Source: Methylotuvimicrobium sp. KM2
GTDB lineage: Bacteria > Pseudomonadota > Gammaproteobacteria > Methylococcales > Methylomonadaceae
Reading direction: 5' to 3'
DNA: 64,000 bases
Assembly (NCBI RefSeq): GCF_038051925.1
Contig: NZ_CP150634.1
Location: 2,170,001 to 2,234,000, forward strand
Shown: positions 1-9,375 of the stretch, piece by piece
How the letters are laid out: every line of letters begins with the position of its first letter
Numbering within the stretch: the first letter of the stretch is position 1
Notes under the pieces: generated by a model
What the model saw: only the letters and a program-made list of their open reading frames with translations
Told to the model about the DNA's origin: nothing
The model's database searches: none
Program-made: the position numbers and the translations under genes

Positions 1-2
1 TG

Positions 3-314
3 CCGACCGAAGGCTATCAAAGCCAGTCCTGGGAGGATTTCGAGGATCAGCCGATGGATATCGTGATCACGGTCTGCGACAGCGCCCATGGCGAAACCTG
101 TCCGGTCTATTTGACCAAAGCGGTGCGGGCGCATTGGGGTGTATCCGATCCGGGCCATGTCGAAGGCAGCGAGGAAGAGAAAATCGCCGCATTCGAGCAA
201 ACCTTCGCGACACTGGAATTGCGTGTCAAGACCATGCTCGATCTGCCGTGGGAAGCGATGCCGCGCGACGAATTGACCCGTAAACTCAACGAAATCGGCC
301 AATTGTCGGCTTGA
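3..314 (+). CDS. arsC: Arsenate reductase ArsC (C-terminal part, gene starts before the window)
   Basis: This is the 3' end of a low-molecular-weight-phosphatase-type arsenate reductase, which reduces arsenate to arsenite in the cytoplasm using thioredoxin-type electrons. The frame is open from the first bases, so the N-terminal P-loop with the nucleophilic Cys lies outside the window. The visible part contains the [10 protein letters not shown] segment, whose two cysteines match the redox pair (Cys82/Cys89 in the S. aureus enzyme) that resolves the arseno-enzyme intermediate. The helical tail ends normally. The ACR3 exporter gene follows after 19 bp, so the two very likely form an ars operon. 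The family call is good; the missing N-terminus prevents checking of the catalytic loop. Confidence 0.85.
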   Translation, partial: PTEGYQSQSWEDFEDQPMDIVITVCDSAHGETCPVYLTKAVRAHWGVSDPGHVEGSEEEKIAAFEQTFATLELRVKTMLDLPWEAMPRDELTRKLNEIGQLSA

Positions 315-333
315 CAGCCAGCGGGGAGGCGTT

Positions 334-1500
334 ATGACCGAAAAAACACACGATATAGGCTTTTTCGAGCGTTATTTGACACTGTGGGTGGCGTTGTGCA
401 TCGTCGCCGGCATTCTGCTCGGCGCGTTCGCGCCGGAGTTTGCGAAGACGCTCGACGGCATGAGCATCGATGTCAACGGGGCGCCGGTCGTCTCGATACC
501 GATCGCGGTATGTCTGTTCTTCATGATGTATCCGATCATGGTCAAGATCGACTTCGCCGAAGTCGTCAAGGCCGGCAAGAGCGTCAAGCCGGTGTCGCTG
601 ACATTGTTCGTCAACTGGGCGATCAAGCCGTTCACGATGTACGGTATCGCCACGCTTTTTCTGGGCGGACTGTTTTACGAATTGATCGGCGCGGATGCGG
701 TCGACCTGGTCAAGATGCCGTTTGGCCTGGATTTGCCGGTCGGCAGTGAATACGGCTCCGGAACTGTCGTTTTGCAAGACGGTGTCAAGATGCTCGAAGT
801 ACCGCTCTGGCGTAGCTATCTGGCCGGTTGCATCTTGTTGGGCGTCGCGCCTTGTACCGCGATGGTGCTGGTCTGGGGCTATCTGGCGCGCGGCAATGCC
901 GGTCACACGCTGGTCATGGTCGCGATCAATTCGTTGGTGATGCTGGTGTTGTACGGCCTGATTGGCGGCTTTTTGCTCGGCGTCGGGCAATTGCCGGTGC
1001 CTTGGGAAGCGCTGCTGTTGTCGATCGGTATATACGTCGCGTTGCCGCTGCTTGCCGGTTATTATTCGCGCAAATGGATTATCGCCAGTAAAGGGCCGAT
1101 TTGGTTCGAGCAGAAATTTTTGCATCTGTTGACGCCGGTCACGATCGGCGCGTTACTGTTGACGCTGATCTTGCTGTTCTCGTTCAAGGGCGACGTGATT
1201 ACCGCGAATCCGTTGACGATTCTATGGATTGCGATACCGCTGACGATTCAGACCCTATTGATCTTTGCGATCACCTATCTGGGCGCGAAATTGTGGGGTT
1301 TCAGCTATGAAAACGCCGCGCCTTCTGCGTTGATTGGCGCGTCGAATCATTTCGAGGTCGCGATCGCGACCGCTGTGATGCTGTTCGGTTTGTCGTCCGG
1401 CGCGGCGCTTGCGACCGTGGTCGGCGTCTTGATCGAAGTGCCGCTGATGCTGGCCTTGGTCGGTTTTTGCAAAAAAACGAAAGGTTGGTTTTCTGATTAG
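334..1500 (+). CDS. acr3: ACR3-family arsenite efflux transporter
   Basis: This 388-residue protein is an ACR3-type (BART superfamily) arsenite permease that extrudes As(III) across the inner membrane. Length and about ten hydrophobic segments fit the family. The family-typical Cys lies in the fourth membrane segment (Cys174 in VAPCTAMV), and the conserved acidic residue is Glu341 in [12 protein letters not shown]; both are known to be needed for arsenite transport in ACR3 proteins. A GGGGAGG-like ribosome site precedes the ATG at 334. It sits directly behind arsC and is the last gene of that operon in this window. No ArsR gene is visible here; it may lie upstream of the window. Confidence 0.95.
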   Translation: MTEKTHDIGFFERYLTLWVALCIVAGILLGAFAPEFAKTLDGMSIDVNGAPVVSIPIAVCLFFMMYPIMVKIDFAEVVKAGKSVKPVSLTLFVNWAIKPFTMYGIATLFLGGLFYELIGADAVDLVKMPFGLDLPVGSEYGSGTVVLQDGVKMLEVPLWRSYLAGCILLGVAPCTAMVLVWGYLARGNAGHTLVMVAINSLVMLVLYGLIGGFLLGVGQLPVPWEALLLSIGIYVALPLLAGYYSRKWIIASKGPIWFEQKFLHLLTPVTIGALLLTLILLFSFKGDVITANPLTILWIAIPLTIQTLLIFAITYLGAKLWGFSYENAAPSALIGASNHFEVAIATAVMLFGLSSGAALATVVGVLIEVPLMLALVGFCKKTKGWFSD

Positions 1501-1641
1501 CTAATCAAGCAACCAAGAGCCGTTAAGACGAACATCGTTATACATAAATTGTAGGGTACGCTGCGCGTATCAAAGCCGTGCCCTGAAGGTTCGGTTGGCA
1601 CATGAACATCGCAGGGCTACCATGGTGCGCACAGCGTACCC

Positions 1642-1818
1642 CATAAGCGCCAACTTAGTGTCTATTCTATGGTGTATTTGTAGCTTTTATTCGTCATATC
1701 GGCATGGATTGCCGATAACCAGGCTGCATGGGTGTGACGCTTCGTATTGCCATCCCTGGCCCTGGATTCCGCCAATCCCTGGCGGAATAACGCGTTTTTC
1801 CTTAAGTTGGCGCCTATG
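1642..1818. repeat. MITE (type 6), 16-bp terminal inverted repeats
   Basis: The ends read CATAAGCGCCAACTTA and, on the other strand, CATAGGCGCCAACTTA, so 15 of 16 bases match. It has no coding capacity. The interior carries a small palindrome around ATTCCGCCA/TGGCGGAAT. The flanks (GGGTACGCTG... before, ...CAGCGTACCCT after) are themselves an inverted repeat, so this element appears to sit inside another short repeat that spans about 1553-1835. Confidence 0.65.
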
Positions 1819-1922
1819 ACAGCGTACCCTACGCGAATCACATAGCGCTAGGTGAGGTGCAGCATGGAGCTGGCATAGTGCCTACATGGACGTATTTACC
1901 CAGCACCTAAATAAGCCATGAT

Positions 1923-2088
1923 CCTAGAAAAAGCATTTCACCATGAAGATCATGAAGAATAAGAAGTTAACTCAATAACTTGTCATTCGTTTATGAACAA
2001 CTTTCGCTCACCCGAAAGGTTAGCTGCAATGTTTAGGTAATCTATTAAAATACTTCATGAACTTCATGGTTGAACTGCCGAATTTAGG
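1923..2088. repeat. Type-5 MITE with 5-bp target duplication ATGAT
   Basis: The element starts CCTAGAAAAAGCATTTCACC and ends ACTGCCGAATTTAGG. It carries ATGAAGATCATGAAG near one end and CTTCATGAACTTCATGG near the other. ATGAT is present on both sides (1918-1922 and 2089-2093). The same family occurs in the opposite orientation at 60577-60727 with its own duplication. Confidence 0.65.
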
Positions 2089-2126
2089 ATGATTTTGAAT
2101 CATTGCCAAAGACCTATGGAATTCAT

Positions 2127-2188
2127 CCAGCACCTAAATTAGTCATGATATTAAACATAGCCAATCGGCTATGGAATTTAGGTGCTGG
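2127..2188. repeat. Type-4 short palindromic repeat
   Basis: It begins CCAGCACCTAAATTAG and ends GGAATTTAGGTGCTGG, giving an inverted repeat of about 14 bp around an AT-rich core. Other copies are at 3718-3780 and 31171-31233. Confidence 0.6.
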
Positions 2189-2486
2189 ATTTAGGTGTGG
2201 GTTTACGGCGTCCTTTAACGGGCACCCCGAGGCCGAATTTTCATCTACGATGACTAAAGATTAAAGCACGTATGCAGGGTAGTGGAATACGGGAATGGTG
2301 TGGCTCCGAAATTCCCGGATTGTGCTTCGCTTCATCCGGGCTACGCTGTTCAGACTCGCTGGAAGAGGCTGGTAGCTATTTACCAATGGGGATCTGTGCT
2401 TAGCTTGATGCGTATGCGGCGCCGGAGTGTCCCAGCGCCGAAATTTTCTGGCAAAGGGGGGGATGCGAGTAAGTGTGGAATACAGA

Positions 2487-3563
2487 TTAACTATTAATAT
2501 TCGGCTCTTCACTTTGTTGTTCCAGCCAGGCTCTCCATACCGCCAATAATACCGCAAGGATGACTGGGCCTAAAAATAACCCGACCGCTCCGAAAGAAGC
2601 CAAGCCGCCGAGAACGCCGAAAAAGACGACTAAAAAAGGAACGCGGCCCGCACCGCTGATGATAATCGGGCGGATAACGTTGTCGATAGTGCTGACCACT
2701 AATGACCCCCATAGAAGCACACCAATACCATCCGAAAACCGGTCGATAAAAATTAATGTGATGCCGATCGGCATCCAAACTAAAGCGGCTCCAACCATCG
2801 GTACCAACGCCAGTAATGCAGTAATAGCGCCGAATAGAGCAGGGGCTTGAACATCGGCGATATAAAAACCCAGGCCGGCTAAAATTCCTTGACCCAATGC
2901 GGTAAGAACCAAACCGTAAACAACGGCGCTAGTGGTATTGGCGATAGCGTGCAGATAAATATCTTGATGTTTGCCAAGAAATTGAACTAAGCCTTTATTG
3001 ATCTGCCTCATAACATCTTCACCATCTCTAAAGCAAAAAAATAGCGTGACTGCCACTATCCCGATTTTGATGATGTAATAACCGAGTCCCCCCATGATTT
3101 TACCCAGATAACCTAGCGATTGAGTTGCCAAATTGGTTATCTGGGCGGTAAGGCTGGCCCGGTCGTTAATCAGTCGATCCAGCCAATCTTGCAAATAGTT
3201 GCCTAGCCAGGGGATGCGTTTGATGGGTTCAGGTAATTCGTAAGGTCCTTGCAATAAATTAAATGCCAATGCCTGATAGGCGATTTTAATTTCCTCTTGA
3301 AGCAGTGTGGCAAGTCCGAATACTGCCAGGATAATGATCATGGCAATGATGCCGGTCATGATCGAAGCACTGAGATTGCCGTTATCTTTTAAAAAAGTGC
3401 GTAGTCGCCGATAAGCCGGCCAAGTTGCATAGGCAATGATGAAAGCCCAAGTTAGCGATAATAAAAATTCACTCAATATCCAGTAGCCCAATAGCAATAA
3501 GCCAGCCAATAAAAGACCGGGAATCATATAGCGTAAAGGCGAATTAGCCGCGAAATAATTCAT
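2487..3563 (-). CDS. AI-2E family (PerM/UPF0118) membrane transporter
   Basis: This 358-residue integral membrane protein belongs to the AI-2E/PerM family. The order is two N-terminal membrane helices, a charged loop, a further helix pair, a long amphipathic region around residues 130-160, and a block of hydrophobic helices in the last 180 residues. That is the usual eight-helix layout and length. Members have been linked to autoinducer-2 export, Na+/H+ exchange or osmotic tolerance; which applies here cannot be read from sequence. It stands alone between repeat-rich spacers, transcribed toward the window start. No unusual residues or breaks were seen. Confidence 0.88.
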   Translation of the reverse strand: MNYFAANSPLRYMIPGLLLAGLLLLGYWILSEFLLSLTWAFIIAYATWPAYRRLRTFLKDNGNLSASIMTGIIAMIIILAVFGLATLLQEEIKIAYQALAFNLLQGPYELPEPIKRIPWLGNYLQDWLDRLINDRASLTAQITNLATQSLGYLGKIMGGLGYYIIKIGIVAVTLFFCFRDGEDVMRQINKGLVQFLGKHQDIYLHAIANTTSAVVYGLVLTALGQGILAGLGFYIADVQAPALFGAITALLALVPMVGAALVWMPIGITLIFIDRFSDGIGVLLWGSLVVSTIDNVIRPIIISGAGRVPFLVVFFGVLGGLASFGAVGLFLGPVILAVLLAVWRAWLEQQSEEPNINS

Positions 3564-3646
3564 TTGCGTTCGGTAAAAGATGTCCTGAAATTAGCATTTA
3601 TCATATCACCGATATTGCAAAATGCTCGATGATGCTGACTTGGGCC

Positions 3647-3712
3647 AGCGATTCCTAGTTTGAGAGATTTTGCCGTGTTCAGGGTATGGGGTGTGCATGC
3701 CGAAGATCGCCG
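3647..3712. repeat. Type-3 MITE fragment
   Basis: CAGCGATTCCTAGTTTGAGAG followed by a GGGTATGGGGTGTGCATGCCGA-like stretch resembles the left end of the complete type-3 elements at 58380, 62214 and 63295. The right half is missing. Confidence 0.5.
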
Positions 3713-3717
3713 TTCAC

Positions 3718-3780
3718 CCGGCACCTAAATGATTCCAGATAGATAATCATAGCCAATAGGCTTTGGAATTTAGATGCTGG
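3718..3780. repeat. Type-4 short palindromic repeat
   Basis: It starts CCGGCACCTAAATGATTCC and ends TTGGAATTTAGATGCTGG. It is the same family as 2127-2188 and 31171-31233. With the fragment before it, this accounts for most of the 316-bp gap between the AI-2E gene and the protease gene. Confidence 0.55.
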
Positions 3781-3879
3781 GTAACCCTTCCATGGGGGCT
3801 TGACAACAGCGGTTCCTGCCGTCATCCTCGTTTAAACGCACCCTTTTTCGAGCAAAAAGGAATAGGAGCATGATCTCGC

Positions 3880-5004
3880 TTATTGTAGCCTTAGTTGTGT
3901 CTCAAAGGTTTCCCCGTTTCGCCATACTGCGATGTTAATTACATCGCCGGCGCTGAACTTGTCCAACATATCCAATAAAGTTTCCATGTCTCGGACCGAT
4001 TTATTTTCTACAGAGAGGATAATATCTCCGGGGATGATGTTGCCGGCATCATCGATGGTACTGCCTTTCAGCCCGGCTTTATCGGCTGGAAAACCCGGTT
4101 TGACTTCCAAAATCAACAAGCCTTTCACGCCGAGATTTTGCGTGATCATCGCGCTGACACGGTTATCGGAACCGATACCGATGACCGGTCTGATATAGCG
4201 CCCCTTGTCGATCAGCATCGGCACGATTCTATTAATAGTGTCGACCGGCACGGCAAAACCGATGCCGGCACTGGCGCCGGACGGACTAAAAATAGCGGTA
4301 TTGATTCCGATCAATCGGCCCGCGCTATCGAGTAAAGGACCGCCGGAATTGCCGGGATTGACGGCAGCGTCGGTTTGAATCAAGTCATCGTAAGTCTGTC
4401 CCGGTGTAGGGGCTATCGAACGGTTGAGAGCCGAGATAACGCCGGTAGTCAGCGTATGATCCAAACCGAACGGATTGCCGATCGCAAAGACTGATTGCCC
4501 GACTTTGAGCTCCTTGCTGGATCCGATAGGAATAGGCGTGGTTTTGTCGAAAGGGACCAAAATACGGAGGACGGCTAGATCGTGCTCGGGGCTCGTACCG
4601 ACCAACGAAGCGCGAAGGTTGCGTTGGTCTTGAAGGCGGACCCAAGCTTCCGATGCCCCGGCTAATACATGATGATTGGTCACGATAAAGCCGCGTTCAT
4701 CCCAAAAAAAACCGCTGCCGCTACCTCTAGGAACGCGTGTGACATCTCTCGTCCAGGGGTTGATGCGCTTGCCGACCGTGCTGATATTAACGACCGAGGG
4801 ACTGGCTTTTTCAAAAATTTCTATCGTGGTTTGTTCCACTTCGGTGAGGGTCCCGCGCGGCGTGACGGTTCGCGGTTCAGCGCTTTTCGGGCTGAATAAT
4901 GTCGGATATTGCTGCAAAATATAGACAGAGGCGAAAAGAATGATGGCGCCGAATAGGGCTAAGCGGATAAGTCTCAATGATTGGATGAACAAAGTGGATT
5001 GCAT
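3880..5004 (-). CDS. DegS/HtrA-family periplasmic serine protease
   Basis: This 374-residue protein is an S1C trypsin-like protease tethered to the inner membrane with its protease domain in the periplasm. Residues 11-31 form one membrane helix with no signal-peptidase site. The protease domain follows (about 60-270) with catalytic His112 (TNHHV), Asp142 (HDLAV) and Ser220 (GNSGGP). A single PDZ domain occupies about 275-372. One PDZ plus an N-terminal anchor matches DegS rather than DegP/DegQ, which carry two PDZ domains. DegS cleaves the anti-sigma factor RseA in the envelope stress response; that role here is inferred from architecture only. All catalytic residues are present. Confidence 0.9.
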   Translation of the reverse strand: MQSTLFIQSLRLIRLALFGAIILFASVYILQQYPTLFSPKSAEPRTVTPRGTLTEVEQTTIEIFEKASPSVVNISTVGKRINPWTRDVTRVPRGSGSGFFWDERGFIVTNHHVLAGASEAWVRLQDQRNLRASLVGTSPEHDLAVLRILVPFDKTTPIPIGSSKELKVGQSVFAIGNPFGLDHTLTTGVISALNRSIAPTPGQTYDDLIQTDAAVNPGNSGGPLLDSAGRLIGINTAIFSPSGASAGIGFAVPVDTINRIVPMLIDKGRYIRPVIGIGSDNRVSAMITQNLGVKGLLILEVKPGFPADKAGLKGSTIDDAGNIIPGDIILSVENKSVRDMETLLDMLDKFSAGDVINIAVWRNGETFETQLRLQ

Positions 5005-5217
5005 GGTTTATTGACGGGAGCTTCTGCAATTAAAGTTATGGCGAACTTTATCAGGGATTACGTCAAATGGATAAAAATTTTGTATCAAGACGTTGCTATG
5101 CGTCTGTTTGCGCGCCTTGCATATGAACAAAAGTTGTGGTGTCGATTGCCTATCCTACCCCCTTTATATTCAAATAATGGCTAACTTTATGAAGGTTTAC
5201 TGTGGATGTTTTTAGGA

Positions 5218-5991
5218 TCAGAACGCATAAATCATTCGCCAAGTCCCGAGCCAGTTGGTTTCTTTGCGGTTGGCTTGGCTTAGGCCTACGCCGAATTGTA
5301 ATGTTGCGTGATTGGTGATATCCCAATGAATTTGCGGCATCAACAAATAAGTCCAGTCGGACTTCTCGCGAAATTCATTATTCATTTCAATGCCAAAAGT
5401 TAAATCCTGGGAATAATCATAAAACCAAGTGGTATTGAATAATCCCACGAAATGCCCGTCGCGTTCCATGTCGTCACGTCTCGCTCCGATCATATTAAAA
5501 TTGCTGATCTCGGAATTAAAACGGTAACCGGCCAAATAGAGTGCATCGACGGAATATTTTTCAGTATCGCGGTCGTGATAGCCGATCATTTGCCAGCCAT
5601 GAATGAAATGATTATTAAATCCGGTGCCGATAGTGCCTTGCAGACCCAGTTTGTATTCGCTTAACCTTAAATTGTCGAAAGGTAGTTCGAATTCGATTGC
5701 AAAGTCGTCGAATAATCCGAATTCGAATTCCGGCGCCCATTCGGTATCGCCGGTACGAAGCGAGTGTTCGGTAAGCACGTTTACTTCTGCATCGCCTTGT
5801 CTGACGCCGAGCGGTCGCACCAAATCGAAGACCATCGGTTCGGGAATATGAGGGGCGTCGCTGCTCAGCGCGGCATCGCCTTCTTCGGTTCTCATCGTTT
5901 CGGCGCTGGCCGTTTGGTTTGTTGGTAAGCAGGTGAGGGTGGTTAGCAGAAAGATATGGAAAGGTGAAGCCAATGAGTTGGTTGAATGCAT
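5218..5991 (-). CDS. Exported beta-rich protein, probably outer membrane, unknown function
   Basis: I do not recognise a named family. The start chosen is the ATG at 5991, because GGAG lies six bases upstream; an in-frame TTG six codons earlier would bury that site. The 257-residue product begins with a signal peptide ending near the Ala-rich TASAE. The rest alternates aromatic and polar residues, with repeated F-G-x-E strands and a C-terminal aromatic (IYAF), as expected of an outer-membrane beta-barrel. Similar proteins are often annotated loosely as transporter or phenol-degradation MetA-like. It is a single gene with no clear partner. Confidence 0.6.
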   Translation of the reverse strand: MHSTNSLASPFHIFLLTTLTCLPTNQTASAETMRTEEGDAALSSDAPHIPEPMVFDLVRPLGVRQGDAEVNVLTEHSLRTGDTEWAPEFEFGLFDDFAIEFELPFDNLRLSEYKLGLQGTIGTGFNNHFIHGWQMIGYHDRDTEKYSVDALYLAGYRFNSEISNFNMIGARRDDMERDGHFVGLFNTTWFYDYSQDLTFGIEMNNEFREKSDWTYLLMPQIHWDITNHATLQFGVGLSQANRKETNWLGTWRMIYAF

Positions 5992-6082
5992 AGTCTCTCC
6001 AGAACGCAAAAAGGAATCCTGTAAACAAATAGGGGGGATTTCTTTTTAAAAATTATCGAACTATATTCGATTAAACTTACGT

Positions 6083-6274
6083 CTAGCTTGCAGGATGTAT
6101 CATTCCTGCAACTCCCACTTTGAAAAATTTCGCCTTATCCAGTGTCGACATAACGAATGATTCGACGCGGATTAATGAGGATAAACCGGCTTGGGAGAGT
6201 CGTTGCTGCAAGTGGCGCAGATCGAATTGCCGAAGCGCTAGGTAGTGTGCCAAGTTCGACGCGCTTTTCGGCAT
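6083..6274 (-). pseudogene. Remnant of a pyruvate-kinase-like gene
   Basis: The 63-residue open frame contains SASNLAHYLALRQFDLR and LSSLIRVESFVMSTLDK. These resemble the N-terminal segment of the long pyruvate-kinase-like proteins of some methanotrophs and other bacteria (patterns like SARNLxHYLALRxHDLRxLQ and GLSSLGRxESHV). A stop codon directly precedes the ATG, the adjoining sequence in another frame may be its upstream part, and similarity ends after about 50 residues. No full gene surrounds it, so it is best read as a decayed fragment between the exported-protein gene and pstS. Confidence 0.5.
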
Positions 6275-6385
6275 TCAGGCCGTCTTTACGCTGTATTTCC
6301 GCTATGTTTTAGAGTTATTGGGACAGAATTTCACGATAGGGGTCTTTATCGAACGGGATGGTCTTATCTTTAGCGGTCGTAGTCA

Positions 6386-6561
6386 TACTCTCTTTATACT
6401 CAAAAATTAGTTAACTTTATGAAGGTATGGGGTGTGGCTAGCGAGGATGTCGGCAGCAGGGATTGCTGCCGTCAAGCCCCCATGGAGGGGTTCACGGCGG
6501 TCCTCGATAGACACATCCCATACCTTTTATTCTTAGACGGTTTTTTAGTCAAAAGGGAGTA
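6386..6561. repeat. Type-1 MITE, copy A
   Basis: One end is TACTCTCTTTATACTC and the other is AAAAGGGAGTA. The interior shares GGTATGGGGTGTGGCTAGCG, CCCCATGGAGGGG-like and CTTAGACGG blocks with copies at 33058 and 35523. It has no coding capacity. A truncated copy lies at 19623. Confidence 0.75.
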
Positions 6562-6676
6562 ATTAAGTATCGATAAAAATGTTGCGGCGAAACAAACGGT
6601 GTTCGATTGTAACCGCGCTTTTTGACAAATTGATGAACCTCCGGGTTGTCGTTGAATCGGGCAAATATTCAATCAT

Positions 6677-6694
6677 CTGTCATGCTGTTGTCAT
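6677..6694 (+). promoter_or_regulatory. Pho box upstream of pstS
   Basis: CTGTCAT, four bases, then TTGTCAT gives two PhoB half-sites with the required 11-bp spacing, 53 bp before the pstS start. This strongly suggests PhoB-dependent induction of the pst operon when phosphate is low. No phoB or phoR gene lies in the window. Confidence 0.8.
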
Positions 6695-6747
6695 ATTGAG
6701 GAATTAAAGTTGTGCATATACCTACTTAACAATCCTTTAGCAAAAAT

Positions 6748-7794
6748 ATGAACAAAAAATTATTAGCCTTGACAGCGCTTGCCCTGATGTTTGTTCAATT
6801 GCCGGTTTCGGCCAGGAATGTACGCGATAATATCGTCATAGTCGGTTCATCAACCGTTTATCCGTTTACGACCGTAGTAGCGGAGCAGTTCGGAAGAATG
6901 ACCCGGTTCAAGGCGCCGATTGTCGAAGCGACCGGCTCAGGTGGCGGATTGAAGCTTTTCTGCGCAGGGGTTGGAGTAAGACATCCCGATATCGCCAATT
7001 CTTCGCGCAGAATCAAAACCTCCGAATTTGAGGATTGTCAAAAAAACGGAGTGAAAAACATCGTTGAGGTTAAGCTCGGCTATGACGGTATCACTTTAGC
7101 CCGCTCTAATAAGGGTGAAGCGTTCGACCTAACCTTGAAACAATTGTTTTTGGCATTGGCGAAGAAAATTCCGGACCCTTCCGATTCTGAAAAAACCGTT
7201 CCCAATCCTTATACTCATTGGCGGCAAATCGATCCTTCATTGCCTGATTCCGCTATCGAAGTCCTGGGGCCGCCACCGACGTCCGGCACTCGCGATGCGT
7301 TTGTGGAATTAGCGATGGAGGGCGGTTGCCAAGCCTTTCCATTCATCAAGGCGTTGAAAGACAATAATGAAAATGCTTATAAAACGATATGTCATTCGAT
7401 ACGAGAGGATGGCGCATACGTTGAAGCCGGCGAAAACGATAACTTAATCGTGCAAAAACTGGATACCAACCCGAATGCCTTGGGCATATTTGGTTTCAGT
7501 TTCTTAGATCAAAATACCGACAAATTATTTGGTTTAAAGATCGATGGAGTCGAGCCTGATTTCGATGAAATCGCTTCCGGCGCCTATCCTGTTTCCAGGT
7601 CGATGTATATTTACGTAAAAAAAGCGCATGTTCCGATGATACCTGGGTTAAAAGAGTTTCTGGAGGAATTTACCAGTGAAAAAGCCTGGGGCGAGGAAGG
7701 TTATTTAACAGATAAAGGCTTAATTCCGATGCCTGAGGATGAGCGAAAACGCTTTGCCGACGATGTTCTGAATTTGAAGGAATTGGAGATGTGA
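6748..7794 (+). CDS. pstS: Phosphate ABC transporter substrate-binding protein PstS
   Basis: This 348-residue periplasmic protein captures phosphate for the PstCAB importer. It has a signal peptide (about residues 1-22, ending PVSA), followed by phosphate-loop motifs: GSSTVYP near residue 33, EATGSGGG near 60, and PTSGTRD near 175. These are the usual ligand-binding serines and threonines. Charged inserts make it slightly longer than E. coli PstS and place it nearer the large PstS-like proteins of marine and methanotrophic bacteria. It is the first gene of pstSCAB-phoU, preceded by a Pho box and followed by tandem repeats before pstC. Confidence 0.93.
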   Translation: MNKKLLALTALALMFVQLPVSARNVRDNIVIVGSSTVYPFTTVVAEQFGRMTRFKAPIVEATGSGGGLKLFCAGVGVRHPDIANSSRRIKTSEFEDCQKNGVKNIVEVKLGYDGITLARSNKGEAFDLTLKQLFLALAKKIPDPSDSEKTVPNPYTHWRQIDPSLPDSAIEVLGPPPTSGTRDAFVELAMEGGCQAFPFIKALKDNNENAYKTICHSIREDGAYVEAGENDNLIVQKLDTNPNALGIFGFSFLDQNTDKLFGLKIDGVEPDFDEIASGAYPVSRSMYIYVKKAHVPMIPGLKEFLEEFTSEKAWGEEGYLTDKGLIPMPEDERKRFADDVLNLKELEM

Positions 7795-7800
7795 GGGAAA

Positions 7801-7828
7801 GGTGAAAGGTGAAAGGTGAAAGGTGAAA
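7801..7828 (+). repeat. Tandem array of four GGTGAAA units
   Basis: Four exact 7-bp units lie just after the pstS stop codon. The array is nearly complementary to the TTCACTA array 36 bp downstream; see findings. Confidence 0.9.
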
Positions 7829-7863
7829 ACGGCTCTTGACAAGTAATTGAAATCACGAATCCT

Positions 7864-7938
<75 letters not shown>

Positions 7939-7992
7939 CGCTTACTGCTAACTAAATCTTAACCAACGACGGTAATCTTTTCTTCAAAAGAC

Positions 7993-9375
7993 ATGCAAAC
8001 CCCTTATTTATTGTTTACGCTGCTGATTTTAAGCGTCCTCGCTTATTTTATCGGCAAGAGGCGGTCGGTGACCGTTGTCGAAGGCACGCTCCGAGAATTG
8101 CATTCCTTGCCTGCGTATTACGGATATTACACTGCGCTTTGGGGCTTGATACCTGCTTTGTTTTTGATGTTAGTGTGGCTATCTTTCGAACCAACTTGGC
8201 TGGCTCATCGAACTGTCGCTTCGCTGCCTGAAGAAATCAAAAGCCTGCCCAGCAGTAAACTAAATCTTCAGCTCAACAACATTAAGAACGTTGCCGCAGG
8301 CCTTCAGGTTAGTCAACGAGTCGACCCGCTCATAGTGGAAGCCGCCGAACATTATAACCGATTACGCAAAATCAGTAATTTCGCGCTGACCCTCGTAGTT
8401 TTGACCTGCTCTCTAACCGGCATTTGGTTGGCACATAAAAAAATCAGCAAGGATTACCGTGCCCGTAACGTCGTCGAAAAGATCATGACCGGGCTGATGA
8501 TATTAGCTTCGACGATCGCAATATTCACGACCGTCGGTATCGTCGCGTCGGTAGTATTCGAATCGTTATTATTTTTCAGGCAAGTGCCGTTTTTCGATTT
8601 TTTGTTCGGTTTGGAATGGAGTCCTCAGACGGCATTGCGCGCAGACCAAGTCGGATCCTCAGGCGCCTTCGGCGCGGTCCCTTTATTCGCGGGCACTTTG
8701 CTGATTTCGTCCATCGCGTTGATTGTTGCGGTGCCGATCGGGTTGATGTCGGCGATATATTTGTCGGAATTCGCGGGTTCTAAATTTCGGTCCACAGCCA
8801 AGCCGACGTTGGAAATTCTCGCGGGCATCCCGACTGTCGTTTACGGCTTTTTTGCCGCATTGACAGTCGCACCATTTATTCGCGAAACCGGAGAATTATG
8901 GGGTTGGGTCGTGTCATCGGAAAGCGCCTTGGCTGCAGGCTTGGTGATGGGCATCATGATCATTCCGTTCGTGTCTTCGTTATCCGACGATGTCATCAAT
9001 GCCGTGCCGCAGTCTTTGCGCGATGCGGCTTATGCTCTGGGCGCCACGCAAGCCGAAACGATCAAACAAATTATTTTACCGGCCGCGTTACCGGGCATTG
9101 TCGGCAGCATTCTGTTAGCCGCTTCAAGGGCTATCGGTGAAACGATGATTGTGGTCATGGCGGCGGGATTGGCGGCCAACTTAACGGCCAATCCGATGGA
9201 AGCGGTCACGACGGTGACCGTCCAGATCGTTACGTTATTGGTTGGCGACCAGGAATTCGACAGTCCGAAAACACTGGCTGCGTTCGCGCTGGGTCTGATG
9301 CTGTTTGTCGTGACCTTGGCTTTGAATGTCATAGCTTTACATATCGTTAGAAAATACCGGGAGCAATATGAATAA
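7993..9375 (+). CDS. pstC: Phosphate ABC transporter permease PstC (extended form)
   Basis: This is one of the two inner-membrane channel subunits of the Pst phosphate importer. At 460 residues it is about 140 longer than E. coli PstC. The extra N-terminal part (about 1-165) contains membrane helices and a hydrophilic loop. The standard permease domain follows, with six hydrophobic segments and the EAA-type motif AAYALGATQAETIKQIILP near residue 350, where the ATPase docks. It ends with an 8-bp overlap with pstA, indicating translational coupling. Extended PstC proteins are known in several gammaproteobacteria; what the extension does is not clear from the sequence. Confidence 0.93.
   Translation: MQTPYLLFTLLILSVLAYFIGKRRSVTVVEGTLRELHSLPAYYGYYTALWGLIPALFLMLVWLSFEPTWLAHRTVASLPEEIKSLPSSKLNLQLNNIKNVAAGLQVSQRVDPLIVEAAEHYNRLRKISNFALTLVVLTCSLTGIWLAHKKISKDYRARNVVEKIMTGLMILASTIAIFTTVGIVASVVFESLLFFRQVPFFDFLFGLEWSPQTALRADQVGSSGAFGAVPLFAGTLLISSIALIVAVPIGLMSAIYLSEFAGSKFRSTAKPTLEILAGIPTVVYGFFAALTVAPFIRETGELWGWVVSSESALAAGLVMGIMIIPFVSSLSDDVINAVPQSLRDAAYALGATQAETIKQIILPAALPGIVGSILLAASRAIGETMIVVMAAGLAANLTANPMEAVTTVTVQIVTLLVGDQEFDSPKTLAAFALGLMLFVVTLALNVIALHIVRKYREQYE

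Larger units (their letters stand above)
1855..2262. repeat. Nested remnant of a type-2 MITE interrupted by type-4 and type-5 elements
   Basis: The left part (GCAGCATGGAGCTGGCATAG...) and the right part (ACGGCGTCC...GCCGAATTTTCATCTACGATG) match the core and end of the type-2 elements seen at 31063, 60779 and 61956. Between them lie type-4 units (CCAGCACCTAAAT) and a complete type-5 element at 1923-2088. This explains most of the gene-free stretch 1501-2486; nothing convincing is coded there. Confidence 0.6.

Noticed and set aside
286..1125. 279-codon minus-strand frame opposite the arsenite exporter
   Set aside because: It lies antisense to a well-supported ACR3 gene and its translation is low-complexity Arg/Gln/His/Asp, typical of a shadow frame.
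1595..1819. 74-codon frame in the spacer after the arsenite exporter
   Set aside because: It is almost wholly inside the type-6 MITE.
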